Source of the DNA: Nonomuraea turcica | GTDB taxonomy: Bacteria > Actinomycetota > Actinomycetes > Streptosporangiales > Streptosporangiaceae | Assembly (NCBI RefSeq): GCF_030718205.1 | Contig: NZ_JAUZQF010000015.1 | Coordinates: 186,001 to 250,000, forward strand | Direction: 5' to 3' | Length of the DNA: 64,000 nucleotides | Shown: piece by piece, positions 26,139-36,274 of the stretch | How positions within the stretch are numbered: the stretch's first letter is position 1 | Layout of the letters: each line of letters begins with the position of its first letter | The notes under the pieces: model-generated | Database searches by the model: none | Told to the model about the DNA's origin: nothing | What the model saw: the letters and a program-made list of their open reading frames with translations, nothing else | Position numbers and translations under genes: made by a program

Positions 26139-28778
26139 TCAGCGGGTGTCGGAGTCGGTGTCGCTGAGGGCGGCGCGGCCCGCCTCCAGGCGGGCCACCG
26201 GGATCCGGAACGGGGAGCACGAGACGTAGTCCAGGCCCATCTCGTGGCAGAAGTGGACCGAGTCGGGGTCGCCTCCGTGCTCGCCGCAGATGCCCAGGTG
26301 CAGATCCGGCCTCGCGGCCCGGCCCTCCTCGACGGCGATCTTGATGAGGCGGCCCACGCCCTCCCTGTCCAGGGTCTCGAACGGGGAGACGCCGAAGATG
26401 CCCAGGTCCAGGTAGCGGTGGAAGAACGACGACTCCACGTCGTCCCTGGAGAAGCCCCAGGCCATCTGGGTCAGGTCGTTGGTGCCGAAGGAGAAGAACT
26501 CGGCGGCCTCGGCGATCTGGCCGGCCGTCAGGGCCGCGCGCGGCACCTCGATCATGGTGCCGATCAGGGCCTCGACGCCTACCTCGGCCAGGATCTTGGC
26601 CGCTTCCTCGCGTACCGACTCCAGCTCCTGTACGGCCGCCACCAGCGGAATCATGATCTCCGGGCGCGCGCCGGGGACCTCCTTGGCTGCCTGGGCGATC
26701 GCCCGCACCTGCATCGCGAACAGGCCGGGGATCACCAGGCCGAGGCGGACGCCGCGCAGGCCGAGCATCGGGTTCTGCTCGTGGAGGCGCCTGACCGCGG
26801 CCAGGAGCTTGCGGTCCTTGTCCGTGACGTCCTTCGATGTGGCGACCTTGACGGACAAGTCCACGATGTCGGGCAGGAACTCGTGCAGGGGCGGGTCGAT
26901 CAGGCGAATGGTGACGGGATCGCCCCCCATAGCCTCAAATATCCCGATGAAGTCGGACTTCTGGAGAGGCTCCAGCGCGTCGAGCGCCGTCTGACGTTCC
27001 TCGTCCGTGGCCGCCAGGACCAGGTCCTCGACCAGCTGCCGGCGCTCACCCAGGAACATGTGCTCGGTACGGCACAGGCCGATGCCCCGCGCGCCGAAGC
27101 GGCGGGCGCGGGCGGCGTCGTCCGGGGTGTCGGCGTTGGCCCGCACGCCCAGCCGGCGGGCCTCGTCGGCGCGCCGCATGATGCGATCCACGGCCTTGAC
27201 GAGCTCGTCACCGGGCTCAGCGCCCTCGAAATACTCCACCACGGCCGACGGGACCACCGGGACCTCGCCGAGGAACACCTCGCCGGTCGTGCCGTCGATG
27301 GAGATCACGTCGCCTTCCGACACGACCACCCCGTCCGGCGCCGTGAAGCTCCCCTCACGGATGTTGACGTCGAGCTCCTCCGCGCCGCACACGCACGTCT
27401 TGCCCATGCCGCGGGCCACCACGGCGGCGTGGGAGGTCTTGCCGCCGCGGCTGGTCAGGATGCCCTTGGCGGCGATCATGCCGGACAGGTCGTCGGGGTT
27501 GGTCTCGCGGCGGACGAGGATGACGTCCTCACCCTGCTCGCTCAGCTCCACGGCCCGTTCGGAGGAGAAGACGGCCTTGCCGACGGCGGCGCCCGGGGAG
27601 GCGTTCATGCCCTTGGCGATCTTCTTCTTGTCGGCGCCCCCGTCGAAGCGGGGGAACATGAGCTGGGCCAGCTGGTCGCCGGTGACCCGGGTGACGGCGT
27701 CGTCGAGGGTGATCAGCCCCTGGTCGACGAGCTGGGTGGCGATGCAGAAAGCGGCCGCCGCGGTCCGCTTGCCGACCCGCGTCTGCAACATCCACAACTT
27801 GCCGCGCTCGATCGTGAACTCGATGTCGCACAGGTCCTTGTAGTGCGTCTCGAGCGTCTCCATGATGCCGATCAACTCGTCGTAGGAGTGCTTGTCGATG
27901 CGCTCGAGGTCCTCCAGCGGGATCGTGTTGCGGATGCCCGCCACCACGTCCTCACCCTGGGCGTTCTGCAGGTAGTCGCCGTAGATGCCCTGCCGGCCGG
28001 ACCCGGGGTCGCGGGTGAAGGCCACGCCGGTGCCGGAGTCGTCGCCGTAGTTGCCGAAGACCATGGCCATGATGTTGACGGCGGTGCCGAGGTCGGCGGG
28101 GATGCGTTCCTGGCGGCGGTAGAGGATGGCGCGCGGGGCGTTCCAGGAGTCGAAGACGGCCATGACGGCCAGGCGCATCTGCTCGCGCGGGTCGGTCGGG
28201 AAGTCCTTGCCGGTCTGCTCCCGCACGATCCCCTTGTACGTCTCCACCAGGCGTTGCAGCTCGTCCGCGTCCAGGTCGGTGTCCTGACGCCTGCCCTTGA
28301 GCTCGTCAAGAGCACGCTCGAACAGCTCGCCGTCGATGCCGAGCACCGTCTTGCCGAACATCTGGATGAGCCTGCGGTAGGAGTCCCAGGCGAACCGCTC
28401 GTTGCCGCCGGCCTGCTTGGCCAGGCCGTGCACGGACTCGTCGTTGAGGCCGATGTTGAGGACCGTCTCCATCATGCCCGGCATGGAGAACTTCGCCCCG
28501 GACCGCACGCTCACCAGGAGCGGATCGTCGGCCTGCCCGAGCTTCCTGCCCATCTTCTTCTCGAGTGCGTCCAGATGCCCGGCGACCTCGTGCTCCAGGC
28601 CGTCCGGCATGGCGCCGGCCGCCAGATAGTGGCGGCACGCCTCAGTGGTGATCGTGAATCCAGGGGGAACGGGCAGCCCGAGATTGGTCATCTCAGCGAG
28701 GTTCGCGCCTTTACCGCCGAGAAGATCCTTGAGATTCCTGTTGCCCTCGGTGAAATCGTAAACGTGCTTGGCCACCAC
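26139..28778 (-). CDS. ppdK: Pyruvate, phosphate dikinase
   Basis: The enzyme interconverts pyruvate + ATP + Pi and phosphoenolpyruvate + AMP + PPi, feeding gluconeogenesis. The 879 residues carry the N-terminal ATP-grasp domain (LLGGKGANLAEM, VSVRSGAKFSMPGMMETVLN). The central phosphohistidine domain has GGKTSHAAVVARGMG with catalytic His near 450. The C-terminal PEP domain has GIGLCRTEHMF, MIPLVA and the Cys loop HLGICGEHGGDP. It is full length. In an organism that may grow on oxalate via glycerate or PEP, this step would be useful. The promoter region upstream is shared with a divergent cytochrome b gene and contains tandem inverted repeats. Confidence 0.97.
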   Translation of the reverse strand: MVAKHVYDFTEGNRNLKDLLGGKGANLAEMTNLGLPVPPGFTITTEACRHYLAAGAMPDGLEHEVAGHLDALEKKMGRKLGQADDPLLVSVRSGAKFSMPGMMETVLNIGLNDESVHGLAKQAGGNERFAWDSYRRLIQMFGKTVLGIDGELFERALDELKGRRQDTDLDADELQRLVETYKGIVREQTGKDFPTDPREQMRLAVMAVFDSWNAPRAILYRRQERIPADLGTAVNIMAMVFGNYGDDSGTGVAFTRDPGSGRQGIYGDYLQNAQGEDVVAGIRNTIPLEDLERIDKHSYDELIGIMETLETHYKDLCDIEFTIERGKLWMLQTRVGKRTAAAAFCIATQLVDQGLITLDDAVTRVTGDQLAQLMFPRFDGGADKKKIAKGMNASPGAAVGKAVFSSERAVELSEQGEDVILVRRETNPDDLSGMIAAKGILTSRGGKTSHAAVVARGMGKTCVCGAEELDVNIREGSFTAPDGVVVSEGDVISIDGTTGEVFLGEVPVVPSAVVEYFEGAEPGDELVKAVDRIMRRADEARRLGVRANADTPDDAARARRFGARGIGLCRTEHMFLGERRQLVEDLVLAATDEERQTALDALEPLQKSDFIGIFEAMGGDPVTIRLIDPPLHEFLPDIVDLSVKVATSKDVTDKDRKLLAAVRRLHEQNPMLGLRGVRLGLVIPGLFAMQVRAIAQAAKEVPGARPEIMIPLVAAVQELESVREEAAKILAEVGVEALIGTMIEVPRAALTAGQIAEAAEFFSFGTNDLTQMAWGFSRDDVESSFFHRYLDLGIFGVSPFETLDREGVGRLIKIAVEEGRAARPDLHLGICGEHGGDPDSVHFCHEMGLDYVSCSPFRIPVARLEAGRAALSDTDSDTR

Positions 28779-28916
28779 AGCTCCAATCCAACGCCTCTGC
28801 CCCGGACTCTACCGGTGGAATTGATGATGAAACTGCACTCCCCTCCTATATCGGTGTTCGTGCTGGTGACAGCCGTACAACAGGTCTAATCCAATTTTAT
28901 GGCCGGACAGTTCAAG

Positions 28917-28946
28917 ATTGGTTTATACCAATTGGTTTACACCAAT
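28917..28946. promoter_or_regulatory. Two tandem inverted repeats between ppdK and the cytochrome b gene
   Basis: ATTGGT-TTAT-ACCAAT (28917-28932) is immediately repeated as ATTGGT-TTAC-ACCAAT (28931-28946), a 14-base period sharing two bases. Isolated CCAATT and AATTGG copies lie at 28891 and 28975. The form resembles operators of GntR/HutC-family regulators (for example DasR/NagR-type TGGT-CTAG-ACCA sites). Position between divergent starts (28778 and 29006) suggests control of one or both genes. Confidence 0.55.
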
Positions 28947-29005
28947 TCTTGTGAAAGGGCGAGGGCCGGTGCAGAATTGGATCACACCCCCGCCAGGAGG
29001 CCCCC

Positions 29006-30358
29006 ATGGCCACTCCTACCAAGCCCAAGAGGCGCGCTCGTATCGTCGCCGGTTCGGCAAAGACGGCCCGCGACGCGGCGATCTATCTGGACGATCGGCT
29101 GCCCTTCGCGCGCTGGTTCCGGCCACAGCTGCGCAAACTGTTCCCCAGCCACTGGTCGTTCCTGCTGGGCGAGCTGGCGCTGTACTCGTTCGTGATGCTG
29201 GTGCTCACCGGCACGTTCCTGACGTTGTTCTACAAGCCCAACCCGGGCGTGGCCTTCTCCTCCGCCGTGGAGATCAGCTTGGAGGTGCGGGGCGGGCTGC
29301 TGATGCGGCAGCTGCATCACTGGTCGGCGACCGTGTTCGTGCTGGCGATCGTGGCCCACCTGTGCCGGGTCTTCTTCACCGGCGCGTTCAGGAAGCCGCG
29401 GGAGCTGACGTGGATGCTCGGCGTGGTGCTGTTCGGGCTGGTTCTCTTCGAGTCGTTCCTGGGCGTGTCGCTGCCCGGCGACCAGCTCGCGATGACGGGG
29501 CTGCGGCAGGCGCAGGGAGTGTTGTTGTCGATTCCGCTGGTGGGGACGTATCTGTCGGCGTTCGTGTTCGACGGCGGGTTCCCGGGCAACGTCATGCCAC
29601 GGATCTTCGTCACGCACGTGCTGCTGGTGCCGGGGATTCTGCTGGCGCTGGTGCCGCTGCACGCGCTGGTCCTGACCTGGCGGCAGAAACACACCGAGCG
29701 CCGGGCTACCGCCGCCGGTGAGGGCACCGTGACCGGCGGGCCGTTCTTCCCGTACTTCGCGATCAAGAACGGGGCGACGGCGCTGTTCACGATCGGGGCG
29801 ATCGCGGCGCTGGCCACGTTCGCGAGGGTCAACCCGGTGTGGGAGCACGGAGAGTACAACCCCGGCGGCTATCCGGTGTCGGCGCAGCCATTCTGGTATT
29901 TCGGGGTGCTGGACGGCGCGCAGCGGCTCGTCCCGGGGTGGGAGATCGTCGTCGGCGGGTACGTGCTCCAGCCAGGGCTGTGGGTGGCGCCGCTGATCCT
30001 GACGGTGTTCTTCGGCGTGCTGCTGTTCTATCCGTTCCTGGAGCGGCGTTTCACCGGCGACGGGGATCATCACCAGCTGCTGGACAGGCCGTCGCAGGCG
30101 CCGGTGCGGACGGCCCTGGGCGTCGCGGTCATCACGTTCTTCACCGTGTTGTGGGCGGGGATGTGGGTCTCGGAGATCCCGCCTGTGATGCGCTCCGCGC
30201 CCGGGTTCCCGCAGCCGCCGCCTGCTCCGCCGACGTTGCTGACGGTTCCGCCCGCCACCTACGAGATGATCATCCTGGGGCTGCGGGTGGCCGTGTTCGT
30301 GCTGCCGGTGGTGGCCTTCCTCGTCACCCGCGCCGTCTGCAGGAGGCGGTCAGCGTAG
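29006..30358 (+). CDS. Cytochrome bc-type cytochrome b subunit (QcrB-like), orphan
   Basis: The protein has 450 residues and eight or so membrane helices. The N-terminal b-domain carries histidine pairs for two hemes: HHWSATVFVLAIVAHLCRVF in helix II and the FVTHVLLVPGILLALVPLH stretch in helix IV. The actinobacterial landmark FFTGAFRKPRELTW follows helix II, and AQPFWYFGVLDGAQRLVPGW marks the quinol-site loop region. A good SD (GGAGG) precedes the ATG. No Rieske or cytochrome c gene lies nearby, so this is an extra copy outside a qcrCAB operon, with unknown partners. Its end overlaps the convergent kinase gene by nine bases. Confidence 0.88.
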   Translation: MATPTKPKRRARIVAGSAKTARDAAIYLDDRLPFARWFRPQLRKLFPSHWSFLLGELALYSFVMLVLTGTFLTLFYKPNPGVAFSSAVEISLEVRGGLLMRQLHHWSATVFVLAIVAHLCRVFFTGAFRKPRELTWMLGVVLFGLVLFESFLGVSLPGDQLAMTGLRQAQGVLLSIPLVGTYLSAFVFDGGFPGNVMPRIFVTHVLLVPGILLALVPLHALVLTWRQKHTERRATAAGEGTVTGGPFFPYFAIKNGATALFTIGAIAALATFARVNPVWEHGEYNPGGYPVSAQPFWYFGVLDGAQRLVPGWEIVVGGYVLQPGLWVAPLILTVFFGVLLFYPFLERRFTGDGDHHQLLDRPSQAPVRTALGVAVITFFTVLWAGMWVSEIPPVMRSAPGFPQPPPAPPTLLTVPPATYEMIILGLRVAVFVLPVVAFLVTRAVCRRRSA

Positions 30359-31519
30359 GGGGTTGTGGTCGGGCGGCACGCCGGGCACGCCGTCGCGCGG
30401 CGGGAGCCACAACACGAACGTCGCCCCCTCCCCGAGCCGGGAGAACACCGCGACCCGTCCGCCGTGCGACTCCACGATCTGCCGCACGATCGCCAGGCCG
30501 AGGCCCGTGTGGCGGTCACGGCGGCTGGGCTCGCCGCGCCAGAACCGGTCGAACACGCGCTCCTGGTCGGCCTCACGCAGTCCCGGGCCGTTGTCCCGGA
30601 CCGCGACCCACAACCAGCCGTCCGAGCGACCTGACGCGACCCTGATCGTGCCGCCGGGGGGTGAGAGCCGCACGGCGTTCGAGAGCAGGTTCGCGACCGC
30701 GCGGCGCAGTGCGTCAGAGTCGCCGATCATCTCCAGGCCGCGCCCCAGGTCGCGGGTGATCGTCAGGTCGCGCGCGGCGGCCGGGGCCGTGTACTCTTCG
30801 CACGCCTCCCCCGCCACCCGCGACAGCTCGAGGTCGGCGTCAGCGAACGCGCCGCCCTGCCGCCTGGCGCTGGCCAGCAGATCCTCCACCAGCCTGGTCA
30901 TGCGGGTGGTCGCGCGGTCCACGATGGCCACGGCCCTGGTCCGCTCCGCTTCGCTGGCGTCGGGGTCGGCGAGCACGGCGTCCACGTTCGCCCGGATGAT
31001 GGTCAGCGGGCTGCGCAGCTCGTGCGAGGCGTCGTCGATGAGCTGGCGCTGCGTCCGGAACGCCTCCTCCAGGCGGTCGAGCATCTTGTCGATGGTGTCG
31101 GCCAGGTCCTTCAGCTCGTCGCTCGGCCCGTTCAGGTTGATGCGCCGCTTCAGGTCCGTGGCCTGGATGTCCTCCGTGGTACGGGTGATCGACCGGACCG
31201 GGCGCAGCACGCGGCCGGACAGCACCCAGCCGATGCCCAGGCTGGCGACGTAGAGGCCGGCCAGGGTGTAGAGCGAGTAGTCGCGCAGCGTGGTCATCGT
31301 CCGGACGTTGATGGCGTTCTCCACCTCCTCCACGAAGACGACCGGGCGCTTGTCGACATACCGCCCGTCGTTGTACACCTTGGCGTACTCCGTGGTGTAC
31401 GGACGCTGGTCGGTCGTCTTGGAGACCGCGTAGTAGATCCCGCCGAGCACGAGCGCGGCCAGCACGAACAGCAGGCCCGAGTAGAGCACGGTGAGCCGGA
31501 AGCGGATGGTGTGGATCAT
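30350..31519 (-). CDS. Two-component sensor histidine kinase
   Basis: The kinase has 389 residues. TM1 (about 8-28) and TM2 (about 88-108) flank a short extracytoplasmic region of about 60 residues. HAMP (LRPVRSITRTTEDI), HisKA (DDASHELRSPLTIIRANVD), N box (NLLSNAVRLSPPGG), G1 (VRDNGPGLREAD) and G2 (TGLGLAIVRQIV) follow. Its ATG overlaps the response-regulator stop (ATGA). It is the last gene of the operon starting at 36150, so its signal is probably tied to the MoxR/VWA chaperone system and the serine protease upstream. Confidence 0.93.
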   Translation of the reverse strand: MIHTIRFRLTVLYSGLLFVLAALVLGGIYYAVSKTTDQRPYTTEYAKVYNDGRYVDKRPVVFVEEVENAINVRTMTTLRDYSLYTLAGLYVASLGIGWVLSGRVLRPVRSITRTTEDIQATDLKRRINLNGPSDELKDLADTIDKMLDRLEEAFRTQRQLIDDASHELRSPLTIIRANVDAVLADPDASEAERTRAVAIVDRATTRMTRLVEDLLASARRQGGAFADADLELSRVAGEACEEYTAPAAARDLTITRDLGRGLEMIGDSDALRRAVANLLSNAVRLSPPGGTIRVASGRSDGWLWVAVRDNGPGLREADQERVFDRFWRGEPSRRDRHTGLGLAIVRQIVESHGGRVAVFSRLGEGATFVLWLPPRDGVPGVPPDHNPLR

Positions 31520-32181
31520 GTCGGCTCCTTGAGCCGGTAGCCTCGGCTGATCACCGTCTCGATGAGGCCCTCCTCCTGCAGCTTGCGGCGCAGGTTGCCG
31601 ACCGTGACGCGGACGGTGTTGGTGAACGGGTCGGCGTGCTCGTCCCAGACGTGTTCGAGCAGCTCCTCGGTGGACACGACGTGGCCCGGCCGGGTCATGA
31701 GGTAGTGCAGGACGCCGTACTCCTTGGGGGTGAGCGCCAGCGACCTGCCGTCCAGCGTGACCTCGAGCCGCGCCGTGTCGATCCGCAGCCTGCCCACCTG
31801 GATCACCGAGGTCCCGCCGCCGGAGTCCCTGCGCAGCAGCGCCCGGACCCTGGCCAGCAGCTCGGGGAACGCGAACGGCTTGACCAGGTAGTCGTCGGCT
31901 CCCTCGTCGAGCCCGCGGACGCGGTCGTCCAGCCGGTCGCGGGCGGTGACCATGATGATCCGCACGCCCTTGCCCGCGGCGCGTACGGTGCGGCACAGCT
32001 GGAAGCCGTCGCCGCCGGGCAGGTTCAGGTCGAGCAGGACCAGGTCGTACGTGTTGACCTGCAGTTTCTCGTGCGCGGACGGCGCGTCGTAGGAGACGTC
32101 CACCGCGTATCCCGCGCGGATGAGGCCGACGCGCAGCGCCTCGACCAGGTCCTCCTCGTCCTCCACCACAAGCAGTCGCAT
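31516..32181 (-). CDS. OmpR/PhoB-family response regulator
   Basis: The regulator has 221 residues from the ATG at 32181 (MRLLVVEDEEDLVEAL); an ATG three codons earlier is possible. The receiver has the acidic pocket VEDEED, phospho-acceptor Asp in VLLDLNLPGGDG, Thr in VTARD and Lys in LVKPF. The winged helix has LTPKEYGVLHYLMTRPGHVVS and ends TVISRGYRL. It starts 10 bases after the protease stop and overlaps the kinase gene, so all are one transcript. Targets are unknown; autoregulation of this operon is likely. Confidence 0.94.
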   Translation of the reverse strand: MRLLVVEDEEDLVEALRVGLIRAGYAVDVSYDAPSAHEKLQVNTYDLVLLDLNLPGGDGFQLCRTVRAAGKGVRIIMVTARDRLDDRVRGLDEGADDYLVKPFAFPELLARVRALLRRDSGGGTSVIQVGRLRIDTARLEVTLDGRSLALTPKEYGVLHYLMTRPGHVVSTEELLEHVWDEHADPFTNTVRVTVGNLRRKLQEEGLIETVISRGYRLKEPT

Positions 32182-32191
32182 GCCCTGCACC

Positions 32192-33043
32192 CTAATTTCG
32201 GATGATGCGTTCCGCGATGGGAGCGGCCCGGTCGATGGGGATGGCGAAGCCGATGCCGATGTTGCCGCCGCCCCGCCCGGCCGCGATCGCGGTGTTCACG
32301 CCGACGACCTCACCCCGGGCGTTCACCAGCGGGCCGCCCGAGTTGCCCGGGTTGATCGACGCGTCCGTCTGCACGGCCGTCCGCGGGGCGCCGCCCAGCC
32401 GCACCTCGCGGTCCAGCGCGCTGACGATGCCGGCGGTGACCGTGCCCGACAGGCCCAGAGGCGAGCCGATCGCGAGCACCTGGTCGCCGACCGCCAGGTC
32501 CCCCGACCTGCCGAGCATGGCGGGTGTCAGGTCGCCCGGGTACGACACCTCCAGCACGGCCAGGTCCTCGTCGTCGTCCTCGCCGATCACCTGGGCCGAC
32601 AGCCGGCGGCCGTCGTTGAGTATCACGGTCACCTGGTCGGAGCCCTGGACCACGTGCGCGTTGGTGAGGATGTGACCGCGATCGTCCACCACGAACCCCG
32701 ATCCGCCGCCCCGGCCGACCTCCACCGACACCACGCTGGGCAGCACCCGGGCCGCCGTCGCGCTGAGTCCGCCGAGGCTTGCCGAGGGGGCGGGCGCCAC
32801 CCTGGGGAGGGCGGCAGCGGCGGGGGCCGGCTCGGACCCTTCGAAGAGCCGGGCCCCCGCCACGCCCGCCGCCGCCCCGGTGACCGCCGCGACGAGCGCG
32901 GCGGCCACCAGCAGACGTCCCCTGGGCGGGGCCTTGGGTGTCGTCGGGGCCGTTCTGGGCCCCTGCGGAACCGTGACGCCGGGGCGGTCCTCCACCGGCA
33001 GGGTGACGAACTCCGGCCCGCGCGGGTTGCCCAGCCCCCTCAC
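32192..33043 (-). CDS. HtrA-like trypsin-fold serine protease (S1C)
   Basis: The protein has 283 residues from the GTG at 33043, which overlaps the VWA stop by GTGA; a GTG 12 codons later is an alternative. A cytosolic Pro-rich start, one membrane anchor (about 45-65) and an exported protease domain follow. The triad residues are His in TNAHVVQGS, Asp in DDEDLAVLEV and Ser in GNSGGPLVN. There is no PDZ domain; it ends IAERIIRN after the protease fold. Its place between the VWA protein and a two-component system suggests envelope proteolysis coupled to signalling. Confidence 0.9.
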   Translation of the reverse strand: MRGLGNPRGPEFVTLPVEDRPGVTVPQGPRTAPTTPKAPPRGRLLVAAALVAAVTGAAAGVAGARLFEGSEPAPAAAALPRVAPAPSASLGGLSATAARVLPSVVSVEVGRGGGSGFVVDDRGHILTNAHVVQGSDQVTVILNDGRRLSAQVIGEDDDEDLAVLEVSYPGDLTPAMLGRSGDLAVGDQVLAIGSPLGLSGTVTAGIVSALDREVRLGGAPRTAVQTDASINPGNSGGPLVNARGEVVGVNTAIAAGRGGGNIGIGFAIPIDRAAPIAERIIRN

Positions 33044-33981
33044 GGGAGCCTCGAGAACCACAGCATCGACGTCACCGCCGCGATCAACGCGAAGATCAGC
33101 CCCGCCGCCACGAACCACTGCCATACCTCCTGACGCTCGGTCCGGAAGCCGACCGAGGTGCCGATGTCGTCGTAGACCGCCTGCAGCTCGTCGCCGCTCG
33201 CCGCCTCGTAGAAGCCGCCGCCCGCCGCCTCCGCCATGCCGCGCAGCGCCGGGCCGTCCACCGGCACCGGGACCTCGCGTCCAGACAGGTTGATGGTGCC
33301 GTCGGGCGTGCCGTAGGCGATGGTGGTGACCGGGACGCCCCGGTTGGCCGCCTCCGCCGCGGCGTCGGTGACCGTGCGGCCGGTGGTGTTGGAGCCGTCC
33401 GACAGCAGCACGATGTGCGCGGGCGGCGCCTCCTCCTGCGAGTCGAGCGAGGCGATGGCCTCCAGCGAGGAGTAGACCGCCTCGCCGATCGCGGTGCCGG
33501 AGTCCATGCTGAGCCGGTCGATCGCCATCAGCACCGCCTGCCGGTCCGTGGTCGGTGGCACGGCGATCGAGGCGTTCGACGAGAACGACACCAGGCCCAG
33601 GTTGAACCGCTCCGGCAGGCCCCGCACGAACTGCCTGGCCGCCTGCTTGGCCGCCTCGAAGCGGTTCGGGGAGACGTCGGTGGCGCCCATCGACGCGGAC
33701 ACGTCGAACGCCACCATGATCGTCGCCCGCTCCCTGGGCACCGTGACCTCGGCCTGCGGCCGGGCGAAACCCACCACGAGCAGGGCGAACATCAGCAGCA
33801 GCGCCGCCGCGGGCAGGTGCCGCCGCCATCCCGGCCCTCTCGGCGCGACCTTGTCGAGCAGGTCGAGGTTGGTGAAGCGGACGGCGTACGCGCTGCGCCG
33901 CAGCTGCACGATGACGTAGGTGACGGCGAGCAGGGCCACGGGGATGAGCAGCAGCAACCAGATGGGTGCGAGCAGCGTCAT
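33040..33981 (-). CDS. VWA-domain membrane protein (BatA-like)
   Basis: The protein has 313 residues. Two N-terminal membrane helices (about 5-25 and 56-76) and a C-terminal helix (about 288-308) bracket an exported von Willebrand A domain. The metal-ion-dependent adhesion site is FDVSASMG near 93, with the Thr/Asp partners in TDRQAVLMA and LLSDGSNTTG. Such proteins work with MoxR ATPases and DUF58 proteins in assembling or metalating envelope complexes. It overlaps the DUF58 gene upstream and the protease downstream by four bases each. Confidence 0.92.
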   Translation of the reverse strand: MTLLAPIWLLLLIPVALLAVTYVIVQLRRSAYAVRFTNLDLLDKVAPRGPGWRRHLPAAALLLMFALLVVGFARPQAEVTVPRERATIMVAFDVSASMGATDVSPNRFEAAKQAARQFVRGLPERFNLGLVSFSSNASIAVPPTTDRQAVLMAIDRLSMDSGTAIGEAVYSSLEAIASLDSQEEAPPAHIVLLSDGSNTTGRTVTDAAAEAANRGVPVTTIAYGTPDGTINLSGREVPVPVDGPALRGMAEAAGGGFYEAASGDELQAVYDDIGTSVGFRTERQEVWQWFVAAGLIFALIAAVTSMLWFSRLP

Positions 33982-34993
33982 GCCGCATCACCTCCTCCGG
34001 GCGGGCGACCCGTGGCGGGACCGCCAGCACTGGGCCCGCCCGCACTGGGCTCACCCGGGCTCGGGGTCGGCGGGCGCGCCGGGAGTGCCGGGCTGGCGGC
34101 CAGCGTGGCCAGGCGGCGCTGTCTCATGACGTGCTTGACCAGGTCGCGCACCCAGTCCCGGTCGGTACGCAGCCGCAGGTGGGTGGCCCCGGCCCGGCGC
34201 ATCGCCTGCGCGATGGCGTCGCGTTGCCCGGCCGCCGCCTCGGCGTACCTGCGCCGCAGCCGCGCGCTGGCGGTCGAGACCTCGCGCCGCCGCCCGCTCT
34301 CCGGGTCGATCAGCGTCATGATCCCGACGTTGGGCAGGGTCAGCTCGCGCGGGTCGAGCACCTCCACGGCCAGCACCTGGTGCCGGGCGGTGAGCTTGCG
34401 CAGCGGCAGCTCCCACGTCTCGGGAGGGTCCAGGAAGTCGGACACGACGACCATCAGGCCGCGCCGGCGCACCACCCGGCCCAGCTGCTCGGCCGCCACA
34501 CCGAGCAGCGGCTCGGCCACCCCCGGCGCCGTGCGGGGCAGCCCGAACGCGGCCTGCAGCACGGCCATCAGGTGCGGCCGGCCCGTCCTGGCGGGCAGCG
34601 TCCTGACGCCGCCGCCATGCAGCATGTGGGTGCCGATGCGGTTGCCGGTCCGCTGGGTGAGGAAGCCGACCGCGGCCAGCGCGGACAGGGCCAGCTCCCG
34701 CTTCTCCATCGCCGCGGTGCCGAAGTCCATGCTGGCGGTGGCATCGAGCAGGGCCCAGATCTCCAGCTCCCGGTCGGCGACCAGGTCGCGCACGTGGGGC
34801 ACGTTCGTGCGGGCGGTGACGTTCCAGTCCATTCGCCGCACGTCGTCGTCCGGTTGGTACGGCCGGGTCTCCGCCGGCTCGCTCCCGGGACCTGGCAGCA
34901 GCCCCAGGTGTTCGCCCTGGAGCAGTCCATCCAGCCTCCTGGTGATCGTCAGCTCGAGCCTGCGCAGCGCGGGCTCTGCCATCAGATACGGCT

Positions 34994-34997
<4 letters not shown>
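33978..34997 (-). CDS. DUF58-domain protein
   Basis: The protein has 339 residues, cytosolic. The DUF58 signature is visible as RPYQPDDDVRRMDWNVTART near residue 50. The VWA-like remainder has LLDATASMDFG near 90 and the Asp in VVVSDFLDPPE. The C terminus is Pro/Gly-rich. The family always travels with MoxR ATPases; its molecular role is poorly defined, with adaptor or substrate-recruiting function suggested. Both ends overlap neighbours by ATGA, indicating stoichiometric coupled translation. Confidence 0.92.
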
Positions 34998-36003
<1,006 letters not shown>

Positions 36004-36007
<4 letters not shown>

Positions 36008-36150
36008 GGCTGGGTTTCCGTCAGGGGGCAGTCGTCCATGACGACGCGTAGCTCCAGCGCGCTCGGCTCGGGTTCGGCGAACGCGGCGCTCCCCGTCATC
36101 AGCGCTGCGCCTACGGCCAGCAGCACAACAGCGAAACGTGATGTACGCAT
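36004..36150 (-). CDS. Small exported peptide, first gene of the moxR operon
   Basis: The reading frame is 48 codons and below usual annotation cut-offs. A clear signal peptide (MRTSRFAVVLLAVGAALMTG, cleavage likely after AFA) is followed by an acidic 23-residue mature part, EPEPSALELRVVMDDC, ending TETQP. One Cys could be lipidated only if cleavage differs. A strong AAGGA lies five bases ahead of the ATG, and the stop overlaps the moxR ATG. I know no family. Being coupled to moxR it could be a signal or substrate sensed by the VWA/kinase modules; that is speculation. Confidence 0.65.
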
Positions 36151-36274
36151 GGTTTCCTTGTCCCTCGTATTGGCCCCATATCGGGCTTAGAAGGCATGTC
36201 ATCAGACGACCGCGAAAACCGGCGTAACCCTCGCCTTTACACGATTTTTCGGTTGGGCAGGATAGACCTCCGGC

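Noticed and set aside
26244..28889. An 881-codon frame opposite ppdK
   Set aside because: It is antisense to a full-length, motif-complete ppdK; long antisense frames are expected at this GC content.
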